A DNA stretch of 64,000 nt from Rana temporaria (Eukaryota > Chordata > Amphibia > Anura > Ranidae): positions 143,818,142 through 143,882,141 of the forward strand of contig NC_053489.1 of assembly GCF_905171775.1 (NCBI RefSeq). Direction: 5' to 3'. Positions 1 to 10,659 of the stretch are shown here, piece by piece. The translations under genes and the position numbers were made by a program. Position 1 is the stretch's first letter. Each line of letters starts with the position of its first letter. The notes under the pieces are model-generated. The model saw only the letters and a program-made list of their open reading frames with translations, ran no database searches and was not told the origin of the DNA.

Positions 1-425
1 CTGAGCCATAATTGGCCAAAGTCACCCTCAAGCTGTGATTGGCCAAGAATGCCGGTCATAGTGCATGCTTGGCCAATCATCAGCCAGCGATGCACTGCGA
101 TGCCGCAGTGAATTATGGGCTGTGAAACGTAACTCGAATTTGGCGCGAACTCTCTCTCTGTCTTCTCTCTTTTAACCACCGCAACACACTACACAAAGCC
201 GACCTGCAGGCAGCCTTTTATAGTGTGGGGCGTGTAATAAACCCCCTGAGCCATAATTGGCCAAAGCCACCCTGGCTTTGGCCAATTATGGCCCTCCGTT
301 TTTTGCAAGCTGTGATTGGCCAAGAATGCGGGTCATAGTGCATGCTTGGCCAATCATCAGCCAGCGATGCACTGCGATGCCGCAGTGAATTATGGGCTGT
401 GAAACGTAACTCGAATTTGGGGCGA
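1..425. repeat. Direct repeat, two copies of a transposon-like unit
   Basis: Positions 1-148 and 246-425 are near-identical copies of one unit, starting CTGAGCCATAATTGGCC and ending in TAACTCGAATTTGG. The second copy holds an extra 37 bp (about 272-308) that supplies the right arm of a hairpin. Between the copies lies a TTTTATAG...AATAAA stretch that could be an old polyadenylation or LTR-like region. The family was not identified. The first copy is cut by the window edge. Confidence 0.7.
250..292. repeat. Perfect 20-bp inverted repeat
   Basis: The arms 250-269 and 273-292 are exact reverse complements with a 3-nt loop. The hairpin is present only in the second copy of the flanking direct repeat. 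Confidence 0.85.
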
Positions 426-520
426 ACGGGCCAAAACTTTCGTAATTCGACGAACGATCGAACATACGATGTTCGAGTCGAACATTAGTTCGACTCGAAT
501 ACGAAGCTCATCCCTAATCA
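426..520. repeat. Palindromic transposon end, CGAAC-rich
   Basis: Several GAAC/TTCG blocks occur here. A perfect 12-bp inverted repeat lies at 472-483 and 488-499, followed by CTCATCCCTA, which looks like the end of a DNA transposon. No target duplication could be defined. Confidence 0.45.
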
Positions 521-730
521 AAATATGCTTCTGATTACTCTGGAACTTGTTTTCGCGGCTGTTCAGAGTCTGGCAATCATTTGGTGGGATTGCCCAATTT
601 CCCCCAAATTTTGGACGTTTTTGACTTGGCCTCCAAAATCTTTGATACACCTTGTAACGAGACCCTTGCTCGCTCGGTTCCGCTTTCACGACACTCCTCT
701 GCTACTATTGGATCAGATTGCAGATCGCAA

Positions 731-1217
731 TGTCTGATGGTTTGGTCATCCAAGGCTCCGGGATTCGAACTACAGCTATGTGCCGTTCGAAATCCATCAG
801 AACAAACACCAGGCAGGCTGTATGTAAGTTCAAACAGGAAACTCTTTTATTGGATACACAAAACACACTTTTATACAGCAGTTTGAACACCCCGCCCCGA
901 ACAACCACTTTCCTATTGGTCAATTGTAAAGTACATTGTAGTTCTCAAGTTGGTCCTCTTAGCCATGCAAATGAGGAATTGAAACAGGGTCAGCAGGGAT
1001 TGGTCCGATAGCTTGAATAGGAGGACTGCTATGTGTAATGAGACAGAAGCCCCAGGGGGCAATCAAAGTACACAAACAGCCAAACACAGAACAATGCTTT
1101 TCCTCCAGACCATGGAGCCGTCTGGAAGGGGGGGGTTAGCCTTAAGACAGGGCAGAAGACCCCCCACTGTGTAACAGATTTCAAGGAGAACACTTCAGCA
1201 TTCCAAGGTCCATGACA
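731..1217 (-). mobile_element. LTR of a gypsy-like retrotransposon, minus orientation
   Basis: Read on the minus strand the segment starts TGTCATGG and ends CAGACA. It holds a TATAAAAG box (plus strand about 869-876) and an AATAAA signal (plus strand 846-851) in the order expected of an LTR. Directly upstream on the minus strand is a purine run, CCCAGGGGGAG, that resembles a polypurine tract, so this is most likely a 3' LTR. No second LTR or target duplication was found. The class (Ty3/gypsy) is inferred from LTR layout only. Confidence 0.6.
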
Positions 1218-1440
1218 ATACTCCCCCTGGGAAATAGTCCAACAGCCACAGTGGGAGCCCGAACGGGTCAACTCGAGGATGTTGGAAAAGCAGTCTTAAG
1301 GTTCCAGGTCTGTCTGCCGGGATAACCGATCCGCCTTCCTGTTTTGAGGCCCTGGCCCATAATCGGAAGGCAAGAGGCTCGCATTCAGTCCTCTCCAAAA
1401 GCCTCTGTCGCAGCTAGGTCTGTCACACACCTATACAGCC
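1218..1440 (-). other. Probable 3' internal remnant of the LTR element
   Basis: Sequence between the LTR polypurine tract and a LINE fragment. No long reading frame is seen on either strand, so it is taken as the truncated 3' end of the LTR retrotransposon. Confidence 0.35.
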
Positions 1441-1710
1441 CAACTAAACCTAAAACCTGATGGGATCACACAGAATAAATTTGGCCTTTATTTAAAGCTC
1501 CTAACAGTCGCAAAACAAGCTATTGCTAAGGCATGGAAAACTCAATATTTAATTCTAGCTGAAACCATACACAGATCTAATAAAGCTCTTATTCATGCTA
1601 AAATGAAAGCAATCGGAAGAGATCGAATTGGTCAATTTGAGAAACTCTGGCTTCCTTGGGTTAAGCATGGTTTACCTCCAAACTTTGATGACACACTATT
1701 ATTGCCATGA
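1441..1710 (+). pseudogene. C-terminal fragment of a LINE (L1/Tx1-like) ORF2
   Basis: A reading frame in phase with 1510 stays open to a TGA at 1708-1710. It gives a peptide with KQAIAKAWKT near 1511-1540 and FEKLWLPWVKHGL near 1639-1677. A basic helix followed by an aromatic W-x-P-W motif just before the stop is the pattern at the end of L1-clade ORF2 proteins. Only about 90 residues remain; the endonuclease and reverse transcriptase core are missing, so this is a 5'-truncated LINE copy. No adjacent poly(A) tail was recognised because later insertions break up the downstream sequence. Confidence 0.65.
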
Positions 1711-2008
1711 TAATTTTACTCTATTTGCCTTAACTATACTTTCTATTCATTTAGGACTTTTCATATATGTGAGTACGATCTCTTGTAATTTGCATTATGT
1801 TTTCTGATCCACCTCCTGAGACTCTGTTGGCCCTGGTTATCAGCCTGTAGATTATAAAGGCACTTGATTTTGGTTACCAAGTTTGAATTTTTGCCATCCC
1901 AGTTCCATGAACCCTCAGTGCTATTCATCATGCTCACCCATGGACACGGAATCTCATCTGGAGGCGGGTTAAATAAATAAATGTTTGCAACTTATAACAA
2001 TAAGGAAC
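1711..2008. other. Non-coding flank of the LINE fragment
   Basis: AT-rich sequence after the LINE stop codon, possibly its 3' untranslated region. It ends in the GGAAC target duplication (2004-2008) of the following LTR. No gene is seen. Confidence 0.4.
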
Positions 2009-2652
2009 TGTAACGGACCTATGTATTCTGCCGGGACATTTATAATCATCATGCAGTGAGGCATACCAAGGGTTAATTGTAGAGTGACTTTTGGGCACAG
2101 ATTGAGCCAGGTGATGGGGTGGCAAGTGAATCATAATCCATGTTTGCAGGATGTCTGGAGATGTCACAAGTTGTTGGCTATTCAATGTGGGGACACATTC
2201 TTTTGAAAGGTGTTAATTGCATAGACTCCTAGACATTTCATTGTCCCTTGTGTAAAGGTGTTATGTATGCTAAATACTGTTTATGTGTGGAATGAACTTA
2301 TCGGAGACAGAACGTCTGTCTAGAAATGTGGATTGGAAGGAGATCATTGTGTTTGAGTTCTGGTAATGAAGGAATGTTTAGTAATTAGCTCAAAGAAGGT
2401 GATTGAAGCTTCCCCACGGTGTGATGTGTGGGTGGGGACAGTTTGATTGTTCATGTGCCTTGAATACTGTATAAAATCTCAGAGTGAACCATTAAAAATC
2501 AGTCCTGCTTGACCCTTCAAAACGTAGCCCCGTCTCGTTTCTTGGAAGGGCGTTCGATGGGATATACCGGCGGTACCTGCATATCGCCACTTGCCAGGGA
2601 AAAGGACTTCTCCAACGGCTGATACCCTCTCACTACATGGGTAGCCGTTACA
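2009..2652 (+). mobile_element. Solo LTR with 5-bp target-site duplication
   Basis: The element starts TGTAACGG and ends CCGTTACA, perfect 8-bp inverted ends of the TG...CA type. GGAAC flanks it on both sides (2004-2008 and 2653-2657). A TATAAAAT box at 2470-2477 and an ATTAAA signal at 2491-2496 give plus-strand orientation. No internal retroviral sequence adjoins it, so it is a solo LTR left by LTR-LTR recombination. The clade (gypsy or endogenous retrovirus) cannot be told from the LTR alone. Confidence 0.88.
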
Positions 2653-2657
2653 GGAAC

Positions 2658-3115
2658 AATACCAAATATATATTTTTTTACAGGTACACGGCTGACTGGG
2701 CTTTTCCCAGACAATCAGATTCAGTGTTAGATCTATCAGCAGATACAGTACACTCCTGATGGTCTCCCAGTTGAATAAAATGTCTCTTCTGCTGCGCATT
2801 CCTGTGAGTTGACACAACACCATTTTTCCTTCACCATTTCCCCCCTTATTCATATTTGGGGTTTTGAGGATGTTTATTGGCTCTACATCATCAATTGACG
2901 TTCAGGTAGATTACGCATGTACTCTTTTTGAGAATATGTGACTTTTTACTACCTGTTTACTACCTGTATCTATTTACTTCTTTGATCAAACTTATTTTTG
3001 TTATATATATTTTTATCTCCTTTTTAGAAATGTATGCTCCCTCTATGGTTACACATATATGTCCCTCTCTCCAATCTAAGATCCATATCTAGGAACCAGC
3101 AATAGATCTTTGATG
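2658..3115. other. AT-rich sequence interrupted by the hAT element
   Basis: No coding region seen. It contains T-rich tracts and continues at 4714 on the other side of the hAT insertion. It may belong to the same old repeat as 4714-5248. Confidence 0.4.
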
Positions 3116-3123
3116 ATTTAAAG

Positions 3124-4705
3124 CAGGGGTCTCCAAACTTTTCACTTAGGGGGCCACATTGTAAATTGGACACTAATTCGCGGGCCGAAAAAAATCGAAT
3201 TAATAATTTATCCCCCCCCACTCAGAGCCACCCATGCACATTTATGTCCTCATCACAGCCCCCCATTGTACATTTGTGTCCCCCCAGCACATTTATGTCC
3301 CAATCACAGCTTTCTCACACACACATGTCCCCTCAGAGCCCTCCCATGTACTTTTATGTCCCCCTCAGAGCCCCCTATGCACAGTTATGTCCCTATCACA
3401 GCCCCCTCACACACATGTCCCCTCAGAGCCCCCTAGGCACATTTATGTCCCCATCACAGCCCCCTCATACACACATGTCCCCTCAGAGCCCCCCCATGTA
3501 CTTTTATGTCCCCCTTAGAGCCCCCCATGCACATTTATGTCCCCATCACAGCCCCCTCACACACGTCCCCTCAGAGCCCCCATGTACTTTTATGTCCCCC
3601 TCAGAGCCCCGGTGCACATTTATGTCCCCCTCACAGCCCCATCACACACATGTGCCCTCAGAGCTCCCTGTGCACATTTCTGTCCCCCTCAGAGCCCCCC
3701 ATGTACTTTTATATCCCCCTCAGAGCCCCCCATGTATTTTTATGTCCCCATCACAGCCCCCCCCAGGCACATTTATGTAATCATCACAGCCCCCATGTAC
3801 ATTTGTGTCCCCCTCAGAGCCCCCATGTAATTTTTTTGTCCCCCATCAAAGCCCCTTACACACATTTATGTCCCTTTCAGAGCCCCCCATGCACATTTAT
3901 GTCCCCATAACAGCCCCTTACCCCTTATTTATATCCCCCTCAGAACCCCCCTAACACATTTGCCTCCCCATCAGAAATCCCTATGTATCATCAGCTTCAG
4001 TGCAGATCTGCTGCACCTCCCAGCTCTGGTCCTGCTGTTACATGGGCACCTTGTGTAAAGCATTTCCTGTCAGACGATTGGTTCGGGGTATTTTCTCCAG
4101 TAGAAGTTAATCCTCTTTTCAGCCTGATCTTAGGCAGACATGTGCCGCTGTGTGTTACTTATTGTGTACACCAAATTACCTGTTTCAGTCAATAATAAGC
4201 AGGTACGGAGAACAAGTATCGGCGTGGATCTGAATGCTGGAGGAATGAGACCGGTGGCTCATTATGTGGGACAGAATGAGGGCAGACCATGCAATCCCCA
4301 GAGACAGATTAGTCACTAAAAACAGAATTATAAAACGCCTCAGAGATCAGCAGAGAGTCGATCAAGGAGGAATTCTACCCATATCAGGAACTTTTCACAG
4401 CACACAAATAAAGAGTTACCTACACAGGGCATCCATTCCTGATTAACAGGAGGACTCTAATGAAGAACGTCATTGGTTGCTAGGCGGTCCTAGCAACCAA
4501 TAGCACAGTATGGCGCCGGGAAGGGCGGGCTGTGTCGGTTTGCAGGACCTGATCTGGGGAGTGGAGTATGCAGCGAAAGTCCTGCAACCCGACAAAGTTT
4601 AAAGAGACCGATCCCTGCAGTAAGTGTGAGGACTTGAGCTGTGGGCTGGAAAAGACGTCCCAGCGGGCCGGATGTGGCCCGCGGGCTATAGTTTGGAGAC
4701 CCCTG
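3124..4705. mobile_element. Non-autonomous hAT transposon
   Basis: The ends CAGGGGTCTCCAAACTTT and AGTTTGGAGACCCCTG are inverted repeats of the hAT/Charlie type. The 8-bp target duplication ATTTAAAG is exact (3116-3123 and 4706-4713). The element is 1582 bp and has no transposase frame. About half of it is a minisatellite. The right end has the GCGGGCCGGATGTGGCCC motif seen in many vertebrate hAT elements. Confidence 0.9.
3230..3980. repeat. Minisatellite inside the hAT element
   Basis: Degenerate tandem repeat built from CACATTTATGTCCCC and TCAGAGCCCCC blocks with a higher-order period near 60 bp. The repeat produces long proline/histidine-rich frames in all three plus-strand phases, an artefact of the missing stop codons and not genes. 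Confidence 0.9.
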
Positions 4706-4713
4706 ATTTAAAG

Positions 4714-5248
4714 CATCTGGTAGGCACTCATCCTCAGCTTATCATATATTTGTACAATGTATTTATAATAAAAAACTGTTATGTAACAATGACATTTATT
4801 AATTCGATACTATATCATAATTTATCTACAAGTATAAGATGTCTGATAGCTGTTGTTTCTTTTGTACTACATAAAAAACTTCTTGCAACACTGTCAAAAT
4901 CTCCTGAGGAAGCTCTTTTGAGCAAAACATGTAGAGTAAGAAGTGGTTGCCAGATAGACAATATACCCTTTGTGAATATGTATTGTTTTTAAAGAAACTA
5001 TACCTAGCAATAAAATTTATATCTTTTAATAAATTGTTTAAATATTATTTTGGTACCTTAAAAGTCCCATTATCCTTTCCAAAAAATATATACTTTCTAT
5101 TAATTTAGGATCGCATCACCACTTGTAAAATCCCCTAATTCCCCTCCCCCCTTTTTTCTACCTTCTTCTCTCTATCTACTCCTATTTTTTTGTTTTCTAC
5201 CTTTCTTTTAATATTGTGTGGTACATTATCTCTTTTGTTTTTAATATA
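4714..5248. other. Repeat remnant with a conserved hairpin motif
   Basis: No gene seen. At 4901-4931 the sequence CTCCTGAGGAAGCTC, then a T-rich loop and GAGCAAAACATG, forms a 4-bp stem (GCTC/GAGC) flanked by CTGAGGA and AAAAC. Similar motifs occur on the minus strand at 10010-10043 and 15039-15075. The stretch ends at the TA target of the Tc1 element. Confidence 0.45.
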
Positions 5249-5628
5249 CAGTTGCCATAAAATGTATGTGAACCCTTTTGGAATAATATGGATTTCTGCA
5301 CAAATTGGTCATAAAATGTGATCTGATCTTCATCTAAGTCACAACAATAGACAATCACAGTCTGCTTAAACTAATAACACACAAATAATTAAATGTTGCC
5401 ATGTTTTTATTGAACACACCATGTAAAAATTCACAGTGCAGGTGGCAAAAGTATGTGAACCCCTAGACAAATGACATCTCCAAGAGCTAATTGGAGTGAG
5501 GTGTCAGCCAACTGGAGTTCAATCAATGAGATGAGATTGGAGGTGTTGGTTACAGCTGCACTGCCCTATAAAAAACACACACCAGTTCTGGGTTTTCTTT
5601 TCACAAGAAGCATTGGCTGATGTGAATG

Positions 5629-7343
5629 ATGCCTCGCACAAAAAAAACTTTCAGAAGACCTACGATTAAGAATTGTTGACTTGCATAAAGCTGGAAAGGG
5701 TTATAAAAGTATCTCTAAAAGCCTTGTTGTTCATCAGTCCACGGTAAGACAAATTGTCTATAAATGGAGAAAGTTCAGCACTGCTGCTACTCCCTAGGAG
5801 TGGCCGTCCTGTAAAGATGACTGCAAGAGCACACCGCAGACTGCTCAATGAGGTGAAGAAGAATCCTAGATTGTCAGCTAAAGACTTACAAAAGTCTCTG
5901 GCATATGCTAACATCCCTGTTAGTGAATCTACAATATGTAAAACACTAAACAAGAATGGATTTCATGAGAGGATACCACAGAGGAAGCAACTGCTGTCCA
6001 AAAAAAACATTGCTGCATGTTTACAGTTTGCGCAAGAGCACCTGGATGTTCCACAGCAGTACTGGCAAAATATTCTGTGTACAGATGAAACTAAAGTTGA
6101 GTTGTTTGGAAGAAACACACAACACTATGGGCCAGATCCACAGAAGAATTACGCCGGTGTATCTATTGATACGCCGCGTAATTTCAAAGTTCCCGTGTCG
6201 TATCTTTGTTTTGTATCTACAAAACAAGATACGACTGCATCTGGGCTCGATCCGACAGGCGTACGTCTTAGTATGCCGTCGGATCTTAGGTGCATTTTTC
6301 TGGTGGCCGCTAGGTGGCGTTTCCATCGAATTCCACGTTGAGTATGCAAATTAGCTAGATACGGCGATCCACGAATGTACGTCCGGCCGGGGCATTTTTT
6401 TACATTGTTTGCGTTCGGCTTTTTCCGCCGTATAGTTACCCCTGCTATATGAGGCGTACTCAATGTTAAGTATGGCCGTCGTGCCCGCGTCAAATTTTTA
6501 ATTTTTTACATCGTTTGCGTAAGTCGTTCGTGAATAGGGATTTGCGCAGAATGACGCCACCGTCATAAGCATGGGCTTGTTCCGGTTTAATTTGGAGCAT
6601 GCGCACTGGGATACCCCCACGGACGGCGCATGCGCTGTTAAAAAAAACGTTGTTTACGTCACATTGTTTTGAATTGCTTGCCCTTACGCCGCCAAAGATA
6701 CACTACGCCACCGTAACTTACAGCGCGCATTATTTGAGGATTAAAAAAAAAGTAAGTTACAGCGGCGTAGTGTATCTTAGATACGCTACGCCCGATGGAA
6801 ATATGCGCCAGGGTATGTGGATATGTCCCTATGTGTGAAGAAAAAGAGGCACAGCACACCAACATCAAAACCTCATCCCAACTGTGAAGTATGGTGGTGG
6901 GGGCATCATAATTTGGGGCTGCTTTGCTGCATCAGGTCCTGGATGGATTGCTATCATCAAAGGAAAAATGAATTCCCAAGTTTATCAAGACATTTTTTAT
7001 GAGAACTTAAGGCCATCTGTCCACCAGCTGAAGCTCAACAGAGGATGGGTGTTGTAACAGGACAACGACCCAAAGCATAGAAGTAAATCAACAACAAAAT
7101 GGCTTAAACAGAAGAAAATATGCCTTCTGGAGTGACCCAGTCAGAGTCCTGACCTCAACCCGATTGAGATGCTGTGGCATGACCTCAAGAAAGCGATTCA
7201 CACCAGACATCCCAAGAATATTGCTGAACTGAAACAGTTCTGTAAAGAGGAATTACTCCTGACCGTTGTGCACATCTGATCTGCAACTACAGGAAACGTT
7301 TGGTTAAAGTTATTGCTGCCAAAAGAGGTTCAACCAGTTATTA
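5629..7343 (+). pseudogene. Tc1 transposase, inactivated
   Basis: The frame starts at ATG 5629, but shifts soon after a run of A. The N-terminal part includes a paired-type helix-turn-helix stretch (IVDLHKAGKGYKSISKSL near 5665-5720) and the GRPVKMTARAHRRL region near 5802. The first catalytic Asp lies in LCTDETKVELFG (Asp codon 6084-6086). A 701-bp MITE then splits the gene. It resumes at about 6830 with the GGG region (YGGGGIIIWGCFAA), the second Asp in QDNDPKH (near 7067) and the Glu in SPDLNPIE (7166-7168). Stop codons, for example TAA at 7055-7057, and frame changes make it non-functional. Family knowledge: Tc1 transposases cut and paste at TA sites with a DD34E triad. Confidence 0.9.
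6129..6829. mobile_element. Harbinger-type MITE inserted in the Tc1 transposase
   Basis: Starts GGGCCAGATCCACAG and ends TGTGGATATGTCCC. The flanking triplet TAT is duplicated (6126-6128 and 6830-6832). Removing the element and one TAT restores continuity of the Tc1 gene, which fixes both the boundaries and the order of insertion. It is 701 bp and has no coding capacity. The GCCGCTAGGTGGCG and ACGTCCGGCCGG motifs are shared with the other MITEs of this family in the window. Confidence 0.9.
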
Positions 7344-7562
7344 AAGCCAAGGGTTCACATACTTTTTCCACCTGCACTGTGAATGTTTACATGGTGTGTT
7401 CAATAAAAACATGGTAACATTTAATTCTTTGTGTGTTATTAGTTTAAGCAGACTGTGATTGTCTATTGTTGTGACTTAGATGAAGATCAGATCACATTTT
7501 ATGACCAATTTGTGCAGAAATCCATATCATTCCAAAAGGGTTCACTTTTTATGGCAACTGTA

Positions 7563-7940
7563 TACTGTTTTAGATTAATCTCCTTTTTACTGCTCTTGCA
7601 AAATGAGCCAATAGCCACTAACTTACTTTTTTCCTTCTGATGGAATTTTGTAATGCTTTCGATGTAATACTTTATTGGTTTATTTGTTGCTCTACTCATT
7701 ATATTTTTGAATTGTTATGTACTCCTGTTCATAAATCTATATGTTTATCTTTATTAAATATTGTACCACCATCCTTGTATGTACTCAATTTGTCAAACTT
7801 TGTTATATTTAAACAAATTTGACAAGAAGTTTTTTAACTCATTGTACATTGTCACCTTAAATGCCCTTATAGAGGCCACATTCTGGAATGTAAGTCAACC
7901 CTTTTATGCTGCCGATACAAATAAATAAAGAAAAAAAAAA
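7563..7940 (+). other. Repeat tail with poly(A)
   Basis: AT-rich sequence continuing the repeat interrupted by the Tc1 element. It ends AAATAAATAAAG followed by ten A residues near 7921-7940, suggesting the 3' end of a retrotransposon on the plus strand. No reading frame of note. Confidence 0.4.
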
Positions 7941-8089
7941 CATATAAATACAAATCCAGACAGATAAAGAAGAAAATAATTCTCCTTGCTATCACTTGGC
8001 TTGATGTGTATTTGTCTATTGTATTCCATGATGATTATTATGTATTATTCATTGAAGATAAAACACATTAATGATAAAAACAACTATTA

Positions 8090-8530
8090 ACAGGTTCTGC
8101 AAAAGGGGCTTCCTCAATGCAAAATTTTCAGTTTTTAAAGTGGTGAACACAAATGATAATGCATGTGTCTGTGGAATAATTGTTTGCTCTTGTTATTGCT
8201 ATTATCCAATCGCAATAATACTAAAAGTACTACAAGAGTACAGTAGTTAGAAATAAGGGAGAAGCTGTAAAATCTAACAAAAGCAAATATAGTTATGGAT
8301 GTTGTTTTAAATTAACTTGTATCTGGTTCTGCAGAGATAACTACCTATTTAAAAAGCATGTTCAGATTTTAAAGTACTGAATGCAAAAAATAATGCATGT
8401 ATGTCTGTGGAATACAACATAATTGTTTGCTCTTATTATTGCTATTATCAGAACACAATAGTGCTAAAAGGAAGAAAAGGTAGTTGGGAATAAAAGAGAT
8501 GAACTCTGTCTATTAATATTTCTGTAGGTT
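8090..8530. repeat. Imperfect tandem duplication, unit about 220 bp
   Basis: The blocks starting GGTTCTGCA near 8093 and near 8324 run in parallel: both continue through a TAATGCATGT motif, TCTGTGGAATA, AATTGTTTGCTCTT and TTATTGCTATTATC to CTAAAAG. Substitutions and small indels show that the duplication is old. No coding frame. Confidence 0.7.
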
Positions 8531-9879
8531 ACAGTGGGAATGATTTAAAAACAATGCTTCTCTTCTTGTAGTCTGTAGCCACCAATTAGATTTTTTGTTT
8601 CATTTGAAAGAATAGGTAGCTAACCCTCCTCTGGGCCTTGATGCAAAATGTGACCTAGTAGAGTTCTGAACAGGAAAAACATTTCCAGCTAATACACACA
8701 ATGTTATATTTCAAGCATTATTGGTTCAGGGTCACAGTTGGAACCACACAGGCACCTTGGAAGCTATTACAGATGCCACTGTCTGAAGGCTGACACCTGA
8801 ATTCCTACTATGGAAAGCAGCTGCAATTCACATACAGTATTCCCCCAGTTTATTTTAAGACAGCCTGTCACCAACCTAAAAATATTGCAGATTAAAGCAA
8901 AATCCATTTTAAATAATTGTCTCTAAACCTGTATCATAATAAACTATCTATAATAATATCTATAAATGCTGTTCATATGCACTCTCACGTTCATTTTCTG
9001 TGTTCTGCAAAAAAACCTGGTTGATCCGGCTGCTCTCTATCTCCACCTTCTGTTCATGTCCTCAATTCAGCTAGCGATTTTGCAGCTGTGGTGGCAACTC
9101 TGCACATGCTCAGTTGTCAGTGAGTTTCTATGCTGAGAATTTTCTCCCTATGACATCTCAGCCCATGTGACTATAGAGTCACATATGTGGGTGTATACAC
9201 AGTGGTAAATGACAGCCCACTTCATAATCCTCCTCCTCCATGCCCACTAACCAGCTAAACACAATGGGGGTGGGATATTACATCGTTATTGATAATGGCT
9301 TCACTTCCCTGTTATTCTAAGACACATGCTGGAGGGGTGTGACACAGCCTGTGATTGGCAGAAATCCACCCACACCATGTTATTGCCAAAAAATTGTAAA
9401 CATTTAATTTCAAATATATATTTGTATGATGACTTAAAGTGGTTGTAAAACCGTTACAACCACTTTTACCTACAGGTAAGCCTGTAGGTGCTCAAAATAT
9501 CTCCCAAACTTCCACGGTTTAGGAGATATTTAGAAATGAGACGGGCGCTGATATCTACAGGCGCACTTTAGACTCCTTTAGAAATGGCGAGCGTGTCGTT
9601 TCTAAAGGAGATCGTGCCGTGATGACATTGTGGCTCCAACCAATCACAGTGGCCGAGCCACGATACCCAGAAGGAAGATGGATGCTTTGTGGAAGAGGGG
9701 ACAGCGGTGACATCGCAGGCTTTGGTTTCAGGTAAGTGACACATAATGGGCTACTATACGATGCATAGTAGACAATTATGCTTTACCTTTGCAGGGAAAC
9801 AAAGAGAAAGTAAAACCCATTAGAGAAAAGTGGAAAAGGGGTTAACAAAATCCTGGGACTTTAAACGGTGTCAATAGAT
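8531..9879. other. Non-coding, repeat-derived sequence
   Basis: No gene seen. About 8930-9380 resembles an interspersed repeat with TATGCACTCTCACG. From about 9433 a TTAA-type repeat begins AAGTGGTTGTAAAACC with a nearby inverted partner GGTTACAACCACTT-like block. The right part (about 9560-9830) includes GC-richer sequence typical of short non-autonomous elements. Confidence 0.4.
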
Positions 9880-10141
9880 AAATAATGAAAAAATAGTAAA
9901 AAAATATAAAGTTTTTTATTTTACAAAATAGAATAAGCATATAAAAAAACATCCAATGGAAGTAGATCAAGCTCAACCATGAGCTAGAGGCCTGTAACGG
10001 AATTGCTCAACATGTTTCGCTCTCGACGAGCTTCTTCAGGAGCTTTACAGATGATGCCCAAAGTCACAAAGAGAATGTGCAAAAGATGGAACAACAAATT
10101 AGTAAATTAACATAAGTAGGTGAGTATGCACAAAATATTAA

Positions 10142-10659
10142 AGCGGGGGTTCACCCTTAGAGGGCACTTTTCCCCCTTAGATTCCTGCTCGTTTTTACTA
10201 GGGGAATCGGCTATTTATTTTAAAATATGTGCAGTACTTACCCGTTTACGAGATGCATCCTCTCCGTCGCTTCCGGGTATGGGCTTCGGGAATGGGCGTT
10301 CCTTCTTGATTGACAGGCTTCCGAGAGGCTTCCGACGGTCGCATCCATCGCGTCACGATTTTCCGAAAGAAGCCGAACGTCGGTGCGCAGGCGCAGTATA
10401 GAGCCGCACCGACGTTCGGCTTCTTTCGGCTACGAGTGACGCGATGGATGCGACCGTCGGAAGCCTCTCGGAAGGCTGTCAATCAAGAAGGAACGCCCGC
10501 TCCCGAAGACCCATACCCGGAAGCGACGGAAGAAGATGCAGCTCGAAAACGGGTAAGTACTGCTCATATTTTAATACAAATAGCCGATTCCCCTAGACCG
10601 AACGAGCAGGAAGCTAAGGGGAGAAAAATTTTTTTTTTACAAATGGGTGAACTCCCGCT
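10142..10659. mobile_element. TTAA-flanked foldback element
   Basis: The ends AGCGGGGGTTCACCC and GGGTGAACTCCCGCT are inverted, with TTAA on both sides (10138-10141 and 10660-10663). Almost the whole 518 bp folds as two arms of about 255 bp meeting near 10395. There is no coding capacity: the open frames seen are palindrome artefacts. TTAA targets are used by piggyBac and Kolobok transposases; the AG...CT termini fit Kolobok better, by inference. Confidence 0.85.

Larger units (their letters stand above)
5249..7560 (+). mobile_element. Tc1/mariner transposon with long inverted repeats
   Basis: The element begins CAGTTGCCATAAAATG and ends with the inverted match, flanked by TA on each side (5247-5248 and 7561-7562). 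The inverted repeats are about 210 bp (5249-5462 and 7351-7560). Each carries an outer and an inner ATGTGAACCC-type repeat, the IR/DR layout of Tc1 elements. It encodes a broken transposase and is interrupted by a Harbinger MITE at 6129-6829; without that insert it would be about 1.6 kb, normal for Tc1. Confidence 0.92.

Noticed and set aside
3166..3910. Long proline/histidine-rich open frames on the plus strand
   Set aside because: They run through a degenerate minisatellite in all three phases inside a hAT element, with no domain and no start context.
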